64,000 nt of DNA from Streptomyces antimycoticus. GTDB lineage: Bacteria; Actinomycetota; Actinomycetes; Streptomycetales; Streptomycetaceae. Position numbers and translations under genes: made by a program. Positions within the stretch are counted from its first letter, which is position 1; each line of letters starts with the position of its first letter. Below the pieces are notes generated by a model. That model made no database searches. It worked only from the letters and a program-made list of their open reading frames with translations, and was not told the DNA's origin. The stretch covers positions 10,850,001 to 10,914,000 of the forward strand of contig NZ_BJHV01000001.1 in NCBI RefSeq assembly GCF_005405925.1, read 5' to 3'. Below are positions 26,811 through 35,253 of the stretch, in pieces.

Positions 26811-27379
26811 GGCCCCTTTTTGATGCGCGGCCACTCGTGCGCGATCCAGCGGGCGATCTCGGACTCGTCCCGCTCGACCGCCCTCCGCTCGGGACGTTGC
26901 AGACTCCACCCGAGCCGGCCGGTCAGCAGCCGCCACACCGACGCCCTCGACAACACCACCCCCGTTTTCTGCTCCACGACGGCGCCGACTCGCTCCAGGG
27001 TCCACAGGTCGGCCTCGAAACCATGAGCCCGGGCACCTCGCGCCAACGCGGCCCGGACCATCTCGACCTGGGCGTCGTCCAGCTTGGGCGGGCGCCCGGT
27101 GGCCGCACGCCGCCGCAGGCCCGAAGCACCGTCTTGCTCCCACACCCGACGCCAACGCCGCACACTCTCGGCACACACACCCACCGCCCGCGCGATCTCC
27201 GCATTCGAGGCGCCCTCCTCGAACAACTCGACCGCCCGAACACGCCGTGCCTCCGCCAACTGAGGCCGCGACAAAGGAGGAAGAGACGAGCCGGCAGCCG
27301 AAGGCGAGGGTCGATAAGCCACCCCGAAAGCCTCCCACTCGCAAGGCCAGCACACCCACCGAACTTACGAAAAGATCAG
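26223..27379. mobile_element. IS630-family element, copy 2 (inverted)
   Basis: 1157 bp, opposite orientation to copy 1, with the same terminal repeats. The right flank has TA (27380-27381), but the left flank is the last bases of element c, so the target duplication is broken on that side. This suggests deletion or rearrangement after insertion. Confidence 0.92.
26807..27322 (-). CDS. IS630 transposase orfA, copy 2
   Basis: GTG 27322 with GGGAGG upstream. DNA-binding half identical to copy 1 except in one short patch (RVWEQDGASGLRRR here) and a single V/I change near the end (ARWIAHEW). It ends in KKGP at 26807 and overlaps orfB at the same A/G slippery run. Confidence 0.85.
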   Translation of the reverse strand: MAYRPSPSAAGSSLPPLSRPQLAEARRVRAVELFEEGASNAEIARAVGVCAESVRRWRRVWEQDGASGLRRRAATGRPPKLDDAQVEMVRAALARGARAHGFEADLWTLERVGAVVEQKTGVVLSRASVWRLLTGRLGWSLQRPERRAVERDESEIARWIAHEWPRIKKGP

Positions 27380-27382
27380 TAA

Positions 27383-28250
27383 AGGGTGTTGCAGAAGGCC
27401 GTGATCAGGGCATATCCGCTGTATGGCTGGGGTGTTGAGGGCCGAGCGGGTGTGGGTGGAGACGTTCACCGGGTTGCGGGTCGATCAGTTCGGCCGGCTA
27501 CTGAAAGCCGTCCGGGAACGTGGTGGCGAGGGCTGCGGCTGGGGCCGTCCGTGGCGGCTGCCGCTGGCCGAGCGGGTGCTGCTGGTGGCCGTGTACTACC
27601 GCACGAACCTCACCATGCGGCAGCTCGCCCCGCTGTTCGGCGTCTCACCGGCGACGGTGTGCCGGGTGATCCAGCGGCTCGGTCCGCTGCTCGCGCTCGA
27701 GCCGGCCCGGGCCGCCACCGATGCCGCCGAGCGGCTGTGGATCGTGGACGGGACTCTCGTCCCGGTCCGTGACCGCAAGGTCGGAGCATCCTCGCGCAAC
27801 TACCGGTGCTCGGCGAACGTGCAGGTCATCGTGGACGCGGAGACGCGCCTGGTGGTGGCCGCGGCCCGGCCGGTGCCCGGCAACACGGCGGACGCGAAAG
27901 CCTGGCGGGACTCCGGCCTGGCCGCGCACTGCAAGGGCGTGACGGTTCTCGGCGACGGCGCCTATATCAACACCGGGCTGATTGTCCCGCACCGTAAACG
28001 CCCCGGACGCCCGCTGTTGAAGGGCGAGGAGGAGGACAACGCGCAGCATCGCAAGGTCCGCGCCCGCGTCGAGCACACCTTCTCCCGCATGAAGAACTAC
28101 AAGATCCTCCGCGACTGTCGGCAACGCGGCAACGGCCTCCACCACGCCGTCCAGGCCGTCGCCCGCATGCACAACCTCGCCATCGCCGCATGACCACACA
28201 CCTCCGATCACCACTCCGACCTGCCTGATCACGGCCTTCTGCAACACCCT
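27383..28250. mobile_element. IS5-family element 'b', copy 2 (inverted)
   Basis: Inverted duplicate of 19828-20695. Left flank TAA (including the IS630 target TA); right flank TTAG, which is also the left flank of the IS1182 element. Confidence 0.9.
27423..28193 (+). CDS. IS5-family transposase (element b, copy 2)
   Basis: Same 256-residue DDE transposase as copy 1 of element b, with no differences seen in the protein. The inverted pair 7 kb apart encloses element a, both IS630 copies, the decarboxylase gene and element c, so it could mobilise or invert that whole block. Confidence 0.9.
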   Translation: MAGVLRAERVWVETFTGLRVDQFGRLLKAVRERGGEGCGWGRPWRLPLAERVLLVAVYYRTNLTMRQLAPLFGVSPATVCRVIQRLGPLLALEPARAATDAAERLWIVDGTLVPVRDRKVGASSRNYRCSANVQVIVDAETRLVVAAARPVPGNTADAKAWRDSGLAAHCKGVTVLGDGAYINTGLIVPHRKRPGRPLLKGEEEDNAQHRKVRARVEHTFSRMKNYKILRDCRQRGNGLHHAVQAVARMHNLAIAA

Positions 28251-28254
28251 TTAG

Positions 28255-29941
28255 AAGACTGATGAAGATCTTGAGGTTCTGGCCTTGCGGTGTGAGTGGC
28301 AGGCCCAGACTCGTGTCGTGGCGATGGGTGAGTGGGTCGGGGAGACGGTCGGGCCGGACGTGTGGGAGACGTGTCGGGGTTTGATCCCAGTCGGGAGTGT
28401 GTTCGCGTTTCTGGCCGAGCATCGGGGGAGGCTGTTTCCGGCTCAGATGTTCGCGGACATGTATCCGTCGGCGAACGGGCGGCCGAGTATGCCGCCGCAG
28501 ATCCTGGCCGCTGCGATCACTCTGCAGGCCCTGCACGGGCTGTCGGATTACCAGACCGTGCAGGAATTGCGGTGTGACCTGCGGTGGAAGGCCGCGTGCG
28601 GGCTGGGCCTTTACGACATGGCGTTCGACCCGTCGCTGCTGGCCTACTTCCGCCGCCGGCTGGCCCGCTCCGCCCGTCCGAACCGGATCTTCGAGACCGT
28701 ACGCGAAGTCGTGAAGAGCACCGGAGTACTGAAAGGCAAGCACCGTCGGGCGCTGGACTCCACCGTGCTGGACGACGCGGTCGCCACCCAGGACACGGTC
28801 ACCCAGATCATCGCCGCCATCAGGACAGTCATCCGTGAGGTCCCACACGCGGCCGAACAAGCAGCAATCCAGTGCACCGCCCACGATTACACCGACCCGG
28901 GCAAACCCCGCATCGCCTGGAACGACGAGCAGGCCCGAGCCGACCTCATCGACGCACTGGTCACCGACGCGGTGCGGCTGCTGGGCCACCTGCCCGACCA
29001 ACAGCTCGGGGAGAAAGCCGCGAACGCGCTCGGCCTGCTGGCCCTGGTCGCAGGACAGGACGTCGAACCCGCCGAGGACTCCAACGGCCGTGACGGGCGT
29101 TGGCGCATCACTCAGGGCACCGCCTACGACCGGATGATCTCCACCGTCGACCCCGAAGCCCGCCACGTCCACAAGACCCGCACCCACCGGCAGGACGGCT
29201 TCAAGGCCCACCTGGCCGTCGAGCCCGAGACCGGCTTATACACCGCCCTCGCTCTGCGGCCGGCAACCGGAACCGAGCACCACGAGGCCACTGTCGGCAT
29301 CGACTTGCTCGCCGACGAAGACAGCCCGGTGGACGTCTTCGGCGACAGCGCCTACTCCACTGGCGACACCTGCCAGATCCTGCACCGAGCAGGACACCGA
29401 CTCTTCCTCAAGCCCGCCCCGCTGAAGACGGCTGTCCTTGGCGGGTTCAGCCTCGACGACTTCGCCATCAACACCGCGGGCAGCACGGTGACCTGCCCCG
29501 CCGGACACACCGTCCCGCTCAGCGAGCCGTCCGGGCGGCACATGCAACGCAAAGCGCTCTTCACCGACCAGTGCGCCAGCTGCCCCCTGCGCAAGCAGTG
29601 CACCACCGCCAAGACCGGCCGGATCGTCACCATCCGCCCCCACCACGACCTGCTCACCGCTGCCCGCCACCAGGCCAGCACCGACCCCGACTGGCAAGCC
29701 GCCTACCGACGATGGAGACCACCCGTCGAACGCGCCGTCGCCTGGCTCGTCGCCCACGGCAACCGCAGACTCCGCTACCGCGGCACCATCAAGAACAACG
29801 CCTGGCTCCACACCCGTGCCGCAGCCCTCAACCTGCGAACCCTGATCAACCTCGGACTCAACCACAACGGCGACACCTGGCACACCCCCGCTATCACCTG
29901 ACCACGGCAACCAGAATCACACCAAGATCTTCATCAGTCTT
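28255..29941. mobile_element. IS1182-family element
   Basis: 1687 bp bounded by AAGACTGATGAAGATCTTG and its complement. Flanks TTAG (28251-28254) and CTAG (29942-29945) fit a CTAG-type 4-bp target. It forms the right border of the IS nest; chromosomal DNA resumes at 29946 inside the 2'-5' RNA ligase relic. Confidence 0.9.
28285..29901 (+). CDS. IS1182-family transposase
   Basis: 538 residues. N-terminal domain VFAFLAEHRGRLFPAQMFAD, ILAAAITLQALHGLSDYQTV; catalytic D in RRALDSTVLDDAVATQD, D in VDVFGDSAYSTGDTCQI, Cys cluster CASCPLRKQC, and E in RWRPPVERAVAWLVAHGNRR. Complete frame, likely active. The first in-frame start is ambiguous; MGEWVGETVGPDVWE at 28324 is a good alternative. Confidence 0.9.
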   Translation: MRCEWQAQTRVVAMGEWVGETVGPDVWETCRGLIPVGSVFAFLAEHRGRLFPAQMFADMYPSANGRPSMPPQILAAAITLQALHGLSDYQTVQELRCDLRWKAACGLGLYDMAFDPSLLAYFRRRLARSARPNRIFETVREVVKSTGVLKGKHRRALDSTVLDDAVATQDTVTQIIAAIRTVIREVPHAAEQAAIQCTAHDYTDPGKPRIAWNDEQARADLIDALVTDAVRLLGHLPDQQLGEKAANALGLLALVAGQDVEPAEDSNGRDGRWRITQGTAYDRMISTVDPEARHVHKTRTHRQDGFKAHLAVEPETGLYTALALRPATGTEHHEATVGIDLLADEDSPVDVFGDSAYSTGDTCQILHRAGHRLFLKPAPLKTAVLGGFSLDDFAINTAGSTVTCPAGHTVPLSEPSGRHMQRKALFTDQCASCPLRKQCTTAKTGRIVTIRPHHDLLTAARHQASTDPDWQAAYRRWRPPVERAVAWLVAHGNRRLRYRGTIKNNAWLHTRAAALNLRTLINLGLNHNGDTWHTPAIT

Positions 29942-29945
29942 CTAG

Positions 29946-30084
29946 GCGATGGCCCGCACTGGCGCCGCCTTCACGGCCGCACCGAGCCGCTACCCCCACA
30001 TGTCCGTCGCCTACGACCTCGGACGGCGCTGAGGACGTCGACACGGTCACCCTCGAGGCCGCTCTGGCAGACATCGCGCAGCTC
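29946..30084 (+). pseudogene. 2'-5' RNA ligase-like gene, 3' half
   Basis: Directly after the IS1182 right flank the forward strand reads AMARTGAAFTAAPSRYPHMS, VAYDLG (second HxS motif of 2H phosphoesterases), a stop, and then in another frame AEDVDTVTLEAALADIAQLL. This continues the gene whose first half ends at 18954. The frame then runs on into an unidentified stretch (GTRPIHGDTVQLITDITS, ELTLPDADPQQPRFGE) ending at 30270. Confidence 0.7.
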
Positions 30085-30287
30085 TTGGCCGGGAACGATT
30101 TCCCCGGAACCCGCCCGATCCACGGTGACACCGTCCAGCTCATCACCGATATCACCTCGGTGACGGCCACCGGGAGCATCACCTGCCAAGGTGTCCTCCG
30201 CGAGGGCCGGGGGTTCGTTGAGCTCACCCTGCCCGACGCCGACCCGCAGCAGCCGCGCTTCGGCGAGTGACGCGCAGGAGGGGGCCA

Positions 30288-30965
30288 AGACGCGGGCCGC
30301 TTCTTGGCCGGAGCCTTTTTGGCGGTCTTCTTCGTCGCCTTCTTGGCGGGGGCCTTCTTCTTGGGCCGCATCTCCCGGACCTCGCCTTCGCCGACTTCCT
30401 CGCCGCGGCTCTGCTTGGCCGCTCGCACGCTGTCCTGGAGGGCGGACATCAGGTCCACGACCTTGCCCTTGGGCTCGGCCGGCGCCTCCGCGTGGGGTGG
30501 CTCGGCGCCTTCGCCGCCGTCGCGCTCGCGTCCGTGGAAGGCGAACTTCGCCACGGCCACCTTGTCGCTTCTTTTGAGTGCCTCGCGCAGCAGTACATAC
30601 GGTTTGGTGGCGACGACCCCGTTTCGCTCGAGGTAGTAGGGCTTGCCGTAGCGGATGGCATCGAGCCGCTCCTCGGGCACGAAGGCCTGCACATCGATCG
30701 CCTTCGCGGTCGGCAGGGGGAGCTGGTCGAGGTCTTCGTCGGTGATGGGGACGAGCTGGTCGCGCGAGACCTCGTAGGCGCGGCCGATCTCTTCTGGGGC
30801 GAGTTCGCGGTCTTCGATCTCGCACACCTTGCGGTTTCGGACGAGGCCGTGGTCGGGCATGTGAATCTGCCGGAACCGGATCGAATGATCTTCGGTTGCC
30901 GAATACATCTTGATGGGAATCGTCACCAGACCAAACGACACCGCACCGCTCCAAACGGGGCGCAT
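30288..30965 (-). pseudogene. ku: Ku DNA-end-binding protein, internal deletion
   Basis: Prokaryotic Ku binds DNA double-strand ends and recruits ligase D. ATG 30965 with GGAGG five bases upstream begins MRPVWSGAVSFGLVTIPIKM. The first 148 residues are good Ku (DQLVPITDEDLDQLPLPTAK, KPYVLLREALKRSDKVAVAK). Then HGRER is joined in frame to DGGEGAEPPHAEAPAEPKGK, skipping the stretch that in other Ku proteins (LGLLRVRDD onward, roughly 80-100 residues) completes the beta-barrel core. The C-terminal lysine-rich tail (KKAPAKKATKKTAKKAPAKK) is present, but the stop is lost at about 30287. No ligD gene lies nearby. Almost certainly inactive. Confidence 0.85.
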
Positions 30966-31069
30966 GGCTACCTCCACAGGCACCCCCCTGGGGTCTCCCA
31001 GCGTATGCGAGGTATGGCGGTGATTGTCCTGTGCCATCGAAGTTTGAGCTTGTGCCAGCGAAGTTTGAG

Positions 31070-31385
31070 TGGCCTGGGTCGCTTGGACTGGCGGGGTCTG
31101 ACTGACTTGGGCGCGCTGCTCGAAGGGCTCGGCCACACCCCCGCGCACGTCGCCGGCACGTCCTTCGGCGCGTCGGTCGTCCTCGGCCTGGCCGCACGTC
31201 GGCCCGAGCTGTTCCGCAGCATCGCGGTCCACGAGTCACCGCCGATGGAGGTCCTGGCCGACGGCCCGGCAGCCATGGAACAGCTGCAGCCGGCAATGGT
31301 CTCCATCGCTCCCGTGCTGGACCACCTCCGCAAGGCAGAGTCGGACTTGGCTGACCCCGCGAAGGTCGTCGCGCGGCTGCGCTGA
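31070..31385 (+). pseudogene. alpha/beta hydrolase, middle fragment
   Basis: LTDLGALLEGLGHTPAHVAG, TSFGASVVLGLAARRPELFR, SIAVHESPP, ending VVARLR at 31385. This is the nucleophile elbow (GTSFGAS) and the following strand-helix of an alpha/beta hydrolase. N-terminal strands, cap and catalytic His region are missing. Confidence 0.6.
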
Positions 31386-31387
31386 CG

Positions 31388-32011
31388 TCAGGTCGCCGCG
31401 TGGCGGCGCACGCGCTCGATCATCGCGGTCAGGACGGTTTCCAGGGCGACCGTGTCCTGACGGGCCTGGTTCATGAGCAGGCCGCCCTGGAGCGCGGTGA
31501 GCAGCGCGAGGGCCAGATAGCCGGGGTCGGCGTCCTCGGTCAGCTCGCCCCGGTCCCGCATCGCTTCGAGCCCGCGGCGGATGGCCTCCTCCCACTTGCC
31601 GTACACGGCGGCGAGTTCGGTGCGGGCCCGCGGGTCGCGGTCGGAGAGTTCGGCGGACAGTGAGCCGATCGGACAGCCTGAGTGATGCCCGCGCGCGAGC
31701 TGGGCGCCGACGATCGCGTCGCGCCAGGCTTCCAGGGCCTCGAAGCTGTCGAGCCGGCTCAGCAGCGGCCGCTGGAAGCCGAGGACGGACTCCGTCTGGT
31801 GCTCGATCACAGCCTGGACGAGGGCTCGTTTGTCGCTGAAGTAGTGGTAGAGCTGCGAGGGGCTGGCCACCCGCGCGGCCTTGAGGACGTTTTCCGTACT
31901 CGTGCCCGCCACGCCGCCCTCGAACATGAGCCCGGCCGCCGCAGCCACGATGCGGTCGCGGGTTGCCTGCCCCTTGGGGGTCAGTCGTCCGGATGTCGCA
32001 CCAGTGCTCAT
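31388..32011 (-). CDS. TetR family transcriptional regulator
   Basis: 207 residues. N-terminal TetR helix-turn-helix (GQATRDRIVAAAAGLMFEGG, TENVLKAARVASPSQLYHYF, SDKRALVQAVIEHQTE) and a C-terminal ligand domain (HHSGCPIGSLSAELSDRDP, similar to the TetR_C LmrA/YxaF-like group). Intact, start ATG 32011. Divergent from the peroxiredoxin gene, with a 120-bp AT-rich spacer containing an imperfect palindrome, so it probably represses itself and the peroxiredoxin/DUF417 pair. The Cys in SGCPIG could act as a redox sensor (inference). Confidence 0.9.
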   Translation of the reverse strand: MSTGATSGRLTPKGQATRDRIVAAAAGLMFEGGVAGTSTENVLKAARVASPSQLYHYFSDKRALVQAVIEHQTESVLGFQRPLLSRLDSFEALEAWRDAIVGAQLARGHHSGCPIGSLSAELSDRDPRARTELAAVYGKWEEAIRRGLEAMRDRGELTEDADPGYLALALLTALQGGLLMNQARQDTVALETVLTAMIERVRRHAAT

Positions 32012-32038
32012 GAGACAAACGGTATCAAAAATTGGAGT

Positions 32039-32083
32039 AAGCGATCTATATTTAGGTCACATTTAGATGGCTCGCTCTAAAAT
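32039..32083. promoter_or_regulatory. candidate TetR operator/promoter
   Basis: An AT-rich island in GC-rich DNA holds an imperfect inverted repeat (AGCGATCTA near 32040 against TAGATGGCT near 32063, central TATTTAGGTCACATTTAG) and a TAAAAT (32078-32083) suitable as a -10 for the rightward gene. Confidence 0.5.
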
Positions 32084-32131
32084 CAGGCTGCCGACGCGGA
32101 TCACCGACGCGGACCGGACGGAAACGAACTG

Positions 32132-32629
32132 ATGGAGAACTCCATGACATGGCTGAACGCGGGATCGCCCTTTCCGGATCTGACCGTCGACGTGGCCGGA
32201 CGCGGCCGTGTCTCCGTACGGGAGGAACTGGCGGGGGACTACGGCGTGGTGCTGATCTATCGCGGCTCGTGGTGCCCGTACTGCAACGCCCAGCTCAGGG
32301 CCTTCGAACGGGCGCGGGACACCCTCGCGGAACTCGGCGTCAAGGTGATCGCCCTCTCGGTGGACGACGAGGCGACGACCAAGGCCCTGGTGGCCAAGCT
32401 GCGCTTGACCTTCCCGGTCGCCCACGGGGCGGACGCCGACGCGGTATCGCGGGCGACGGGGGCCTTCGTCAACGCGGACCCCCCGTACCTGCAGTCGACC
32501 GGTTTCGTGCTCGACCCCTCGGGCGAGGTGGTGGTGTCGGTCTACTCCAGCGGAGCCATCGGCCGCCTGCTCCCGGAGGACGTCGCGGGCCTGATCCGCT
32601 ACATCAGGCAGAGCGCCGCCGATGCCTGA
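32132..32629 (+). CDS. peroxiredoxin (AhpC/TSA, thioredoxin-like fold)
   Basis: 165 residues; reduces peroxides through a redox-active Cys. Key motif VVLIYRGSWCPYCNAQL (CPYC) near residue 48, followed by LAELGVKVIALSVDD, LRLTFPVAHGADADAVS, and ATGAFVNADPPYLQSTGFVL. The WCPYC arrangement is that of the redoxin/AhpC-TSA subfamily common next to TetR regulators. ATG 32132 or the ATG at 32144 (MTWLNAGSPFPDL) could start. It overlaps the next gene's ATG (32622), suggesting coupling. Confidence 0.88.
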   Translation: MENSMTWLNAGSPFPDLTVDVAGRGRVSVREELAGDYGVVLIYRGSWCPYCNAQLRAFERARDTLAELGVKVIALSVDDEATTKALVAKLRLTFPVAHGADADAVSRATGAFVNADPPYLQSTGFVLDPSGEVVVSVYSSGAIGRLLPEDVAGLIRYIRQSAADA

Positions 32630-33120
32630 CGGCCCGCCTCTGAAGGCCGTCGGCGAACGGTTGAGCGGGGCCGGGGCGATAATCGCCCCGTTACGGTCTG
32701 GTCGTCGTCCTCGCCTGGATCGGGGCAGGCAAGTACGTGAAGATGGAGAGCCGGGTCCTCATCGAGGACAGTCCCCTGATGAGCTGGCTCTACGACATCT
32801 TCAGCTTCACGGCACTCGCCGACGCACTGGGCACGGTGGAGATCGCGGCGGCCGCCCTGATCGCGCTCCACCCGGTCTGGCCGCGCCTCTCGGCCGTCGG
32901 CAGCGCCCTCGCGGTTGTTCTCTTCCTCGGCACCGTCAGTTTTCTGTTCACCACGCCAGGAGTCGTCGGCATGTTCGCCAACGGCTTCCCCGTACTCTGG
33001 GCGAAGCCCGGCCAGTTCCTCCTCAAAGACCTGGTCCTCCTCGGTGTCTCGCTCTGGACACTCGGCGAAGCCCTTCAGAGGATCCACCGCGGACGGGCAG
33101 GTGTCCCCGGCCCGGAGTAG
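32622..33120 (+). pseudogene. DUF417 (YkgB-like) membrane protein, frameshifted
   Basis: Four-helix inner-membrane protein of unknown function, often induced by oxidants. The N-terminus reads LKAVGERLSGAGAIIAP in one frame, and near 32690 switches to VVVLAWIGAGKYVKMESRVL, then SPLMSWLYDIFSFTALADAL, VEIAAAALIALHPVWPRL, VLFLGTVSFLFTTPGVVGMF to a stop at 33120. One base change in length restores a single frame. The ATG overlaps the peroxiredoxin stop. An internal start at 32737 would lose helix 1. Confidence 0.75.
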
Positions 33121-33167
33121 AGCCCTTCCATCGTCGGCATCCGCCCGGTTTGAGCCGGGAAACAAGA

Positions 33168-33203
33168 AACCGCCCCCGGCCTGTTCGCAGGTCGAGGGCG
33201 GTT
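33168..33203 (+). terminator. 16-bp hairpin with TTCG loop
   Basis: Arms 33168-33183 and 33188-33203 pair with one mismatch and one G-T around a TTCG tetraloop, 48 bases after the DUF417 stop. A strong rho-independent-type terminator for the peroxiredoxin operon. Confidence 0.8.
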
Positions 33204-33299
33204 CGTGGCAGTAGCGGGCTGTGACTCCCGGGCCACGGCCCCTGTACGCCGCCCTCGAAGAACCCCAGGTCAAACGCTCCAGGATCCGGATCTGCGTAC

Positions 33300-33720
33300 G
33301 CATTCGCGAGCCGTCCCACCGCCACCCCTGACCATCAGCACCCCACCTTGATTGACAAGCCGGGCCCGGTGCTCGAGGTACATGCACGCCTGGAGCTCAG
33401 GGTGCTTGCCGTTCCGGAGCGCTGCCTGGTAGCTCGGGCTGTCGCTCGCGGCCGTGTGCGGGTCGAAGCCTCCCCCGCCGATTTCGCGTGCATAGCCCAG
33501 GGTCAGTTTGGGGTGCTCCCTGTATGCGTTGTAGAGAAGCGCCAGCGACTCCTCCGGGACCCTGGCGAAGAAGGTGCCGTTGTTGATCTGACGGTGGTAG
33601 GTCTTCGCAGCCTTGGCGCCTTCGCCGCCGGCTCGCTCCTTCTGGTGGATGAGCTTGACGAACTCGACTCCGTACGAGTGCCGCCACAGACCGATGAGAC
33701 GCGGTTCCGCGAAGGATCCA
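33300..33720 (-). pseudogene. unidentified conserved frame without a start
   Basis: The reverse strand reads one long clean frame: LWRHSYGVEFVKLIHQKERA, AAKTYHRQINNGTFFARVPE, ESLALLYNAYREHPKLTLGY, FDPHTAASDSPSYQAALRNG, QACMYLEHRARLVNQG. It has protein-like composition and good codon bias, but its 5' side joins the hydantoinase N-terminus in a different frame near 33720. I do not recognise it; it is a C-terminal fragment of some other protein. Confidence 0.4.
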
Positions 33721-33952
33721 AACCCCTTCTGAGCGATGACGTGGTGCCGTGCGCGATGTGATGCGTCTCGGCGAGCATCTCCTCCAGCGGCTTGCCGAGC
33801 TGCTCGGCAAGCCCACCCAGCACATTCAGCACTCCGCGGGAGTAGTCCGGCGGAGTCGACGGCGTCTTCGCCGCGATGATCGTCCCGGCATCGTCATCGA
33901 GCACAGCATCGGTGAACGTGCCTCCCACGTCCACGTCGATCACATACGCCAT
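33721..33952 (-). pseudogene. hydantoinase/oxoprolinase A-type protein, N-terminal fragment
   Basis: ATG 33952 behind AAGGAG reads MAYVIDVDVGGTFTDAVLDD (ATP-binding actin-fold start), KTPSTPPDYSRGVLNVLGGL, AETHHIAHGTTS, exactly the first 75 residues of hydantoinase/acetone-carboxylase beta-type subunits. After HGTTS it continues into unrelated DNA. Normal length is about 650-720 residues, so about 90 per cent is gone. Confidence 0.85.
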
Positions 33953-33954
33953 GG

Positions 33955-34309
33955 CCCACTCTCCTTGTCAAACATTGAACGACGTCAGCACGCCCATGCG
34001 GCCGGATTTAACGCTCGCGTCGATTCTTTGACGCATGCGTCGAGTCGGTCAAGACTGTGGACACGATGAATTCGACAACCCCGGCAACCTGGCGGCGTAC
34101 GTACCGTGCGGGCCCACGTCTGCAGTCACGAGTCCTGGATGCGTCCCGCCATCCGCGGCGCGCGCACGCCTCCTGGTGCACGACGAAGAGGGCGACGCGC
34201 GGCCGGCAGGGGTTCACGCCGATAGCTCTGCTCCCACGCCGGGAGACCGTAGACACATAATTGGGTTACTCCTCGCAAATGGAGCGCCCCACCATGCCGA
34301 GGAGGCACC
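33955..34309. other. intergenic; 12-bp palindrome
   Basis: No gene seen. GACGCATGCGTC at 34030-34041 is a perfect palindrome of possible operator type. Confidence 0.4.
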
Positions 34310-34990
34310 ATGAGCGCCCGCGCCGACCACACTCCCTGCCCGACTGATTCCCCTCCCAGCACTCCGGCCACCGCCGTGCTCGACAGCAAGGGAACGATCC
34401 TGTCCTGGTCCCGCGCAGCAACGGAGCTGCTGGACCGCACCAGCAGGGAAGTCTGTGGTCACCCTGTGTGGGAGCTACTCGCCAACGTGCCCGGCAGTCC
34501 CGGGGCTCTCACTGAGGAACGGATTCCAGCGGCAGGTGAGGCACATCTTCGCCACCGATCCGGGAGCACGGTCGACGTGCTCTTCCAGGTGCTGCCACTG
34601 GAGAAGGAGAAGCTGTTCGCCCTGGCAGTCCCAAGCCACCTCACGACGGACCAGCAGTGGAACGCCTCTCCACTACGCCAACTGTTCCCACAGGACCAGA
34701 TCGCCATCTGCGTCCACGACACCAACCTAGAGGTCATCGCAATCAACGGAGCCGTGGAGATGTTCGATGGGGCGCCCGTACCCTCCGGCAGCCACCTGCG
34801 GGACGTCATCTGCTCAGAAGACGCCGAAGCCGCCGAAGCGGCGCTCCAAGGCGTGCTCGATACGGGAACCCCACTCATCGGCCAGCAGCAACACATGCGG
34901 TTCCGGCCGCCCCCTGCGCGGCGGCGGACCCTGTCCCTGTCAGCCTTCCAGCTGCAAGATGCACCTGGACGCGTGTCCTTCTGCAAGGCA
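34310..34990 (+). pseudogene. PAS-domain sensor (SpoIIE-type regulator), truncated
   Basis: ATG 34310 behind GAGGAGG starts a two-PAS protein: TAVLDSKGTILSWSRAATEL, GHPVWELLANVPG, LRHRSGSTVDVLFQVLPLE; second PAS LFPQDQIAICVHDTNLEVIA, GSHLRDVICSEDAEAAEAAL, RTLSLSAFQLQDAPGR. The typical next step (phosphatase or ATPase part) never appears: reading breaks down near 34980. Probably the sensor half of a PP2C regulator like the one at 35410. Confidence 0.7.
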
Positions 34991-35154
34991 TCGGCCCGCT
35001 CGCCTGAGACGTCCTGCAGCCAGTCAGAGCGTCGCCCGAGCTGGGCCGTCTGTGGGCCGTCGAAGAGTGGCCCACAGCGACCATCAACCACCAATGACCA
35101 CCCCGCGAGCACAGGTCAGCGCTGCGCCCACGTCGATGGCGCGAGGTCGGTTCA

Positions 35155-35253
35155 GGCCGACGTCACTTCCTGCGCAACAAGCGCCAGGAGTGGGAGGAGT
35201 ACCGGTCCGAGATCACCGCGTTCGAGCTGCGGAAGAACCTGCCGGTGCTGTAG
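35155..35253 (+). pseudogene. glutamine-synthetase-like C-terminal scrap
   Basis: RRHFLRNKRQEWEEYRSEIT, AFELRKNLPVL, stop 35253. The KRxEWxxYxxxVTxxELxxxL pattern is how I remember the last residues of glutamine synthetase-like enzymes in Streptomyces. Only 32 codons remain. Confidence 0.5.

Noticed and set aside
26160..27359. Single 399-codon IS630 frame
   Set aside because: The first part is the wrong frame over orfA; the catalytic half begins at the GTG at 26810.
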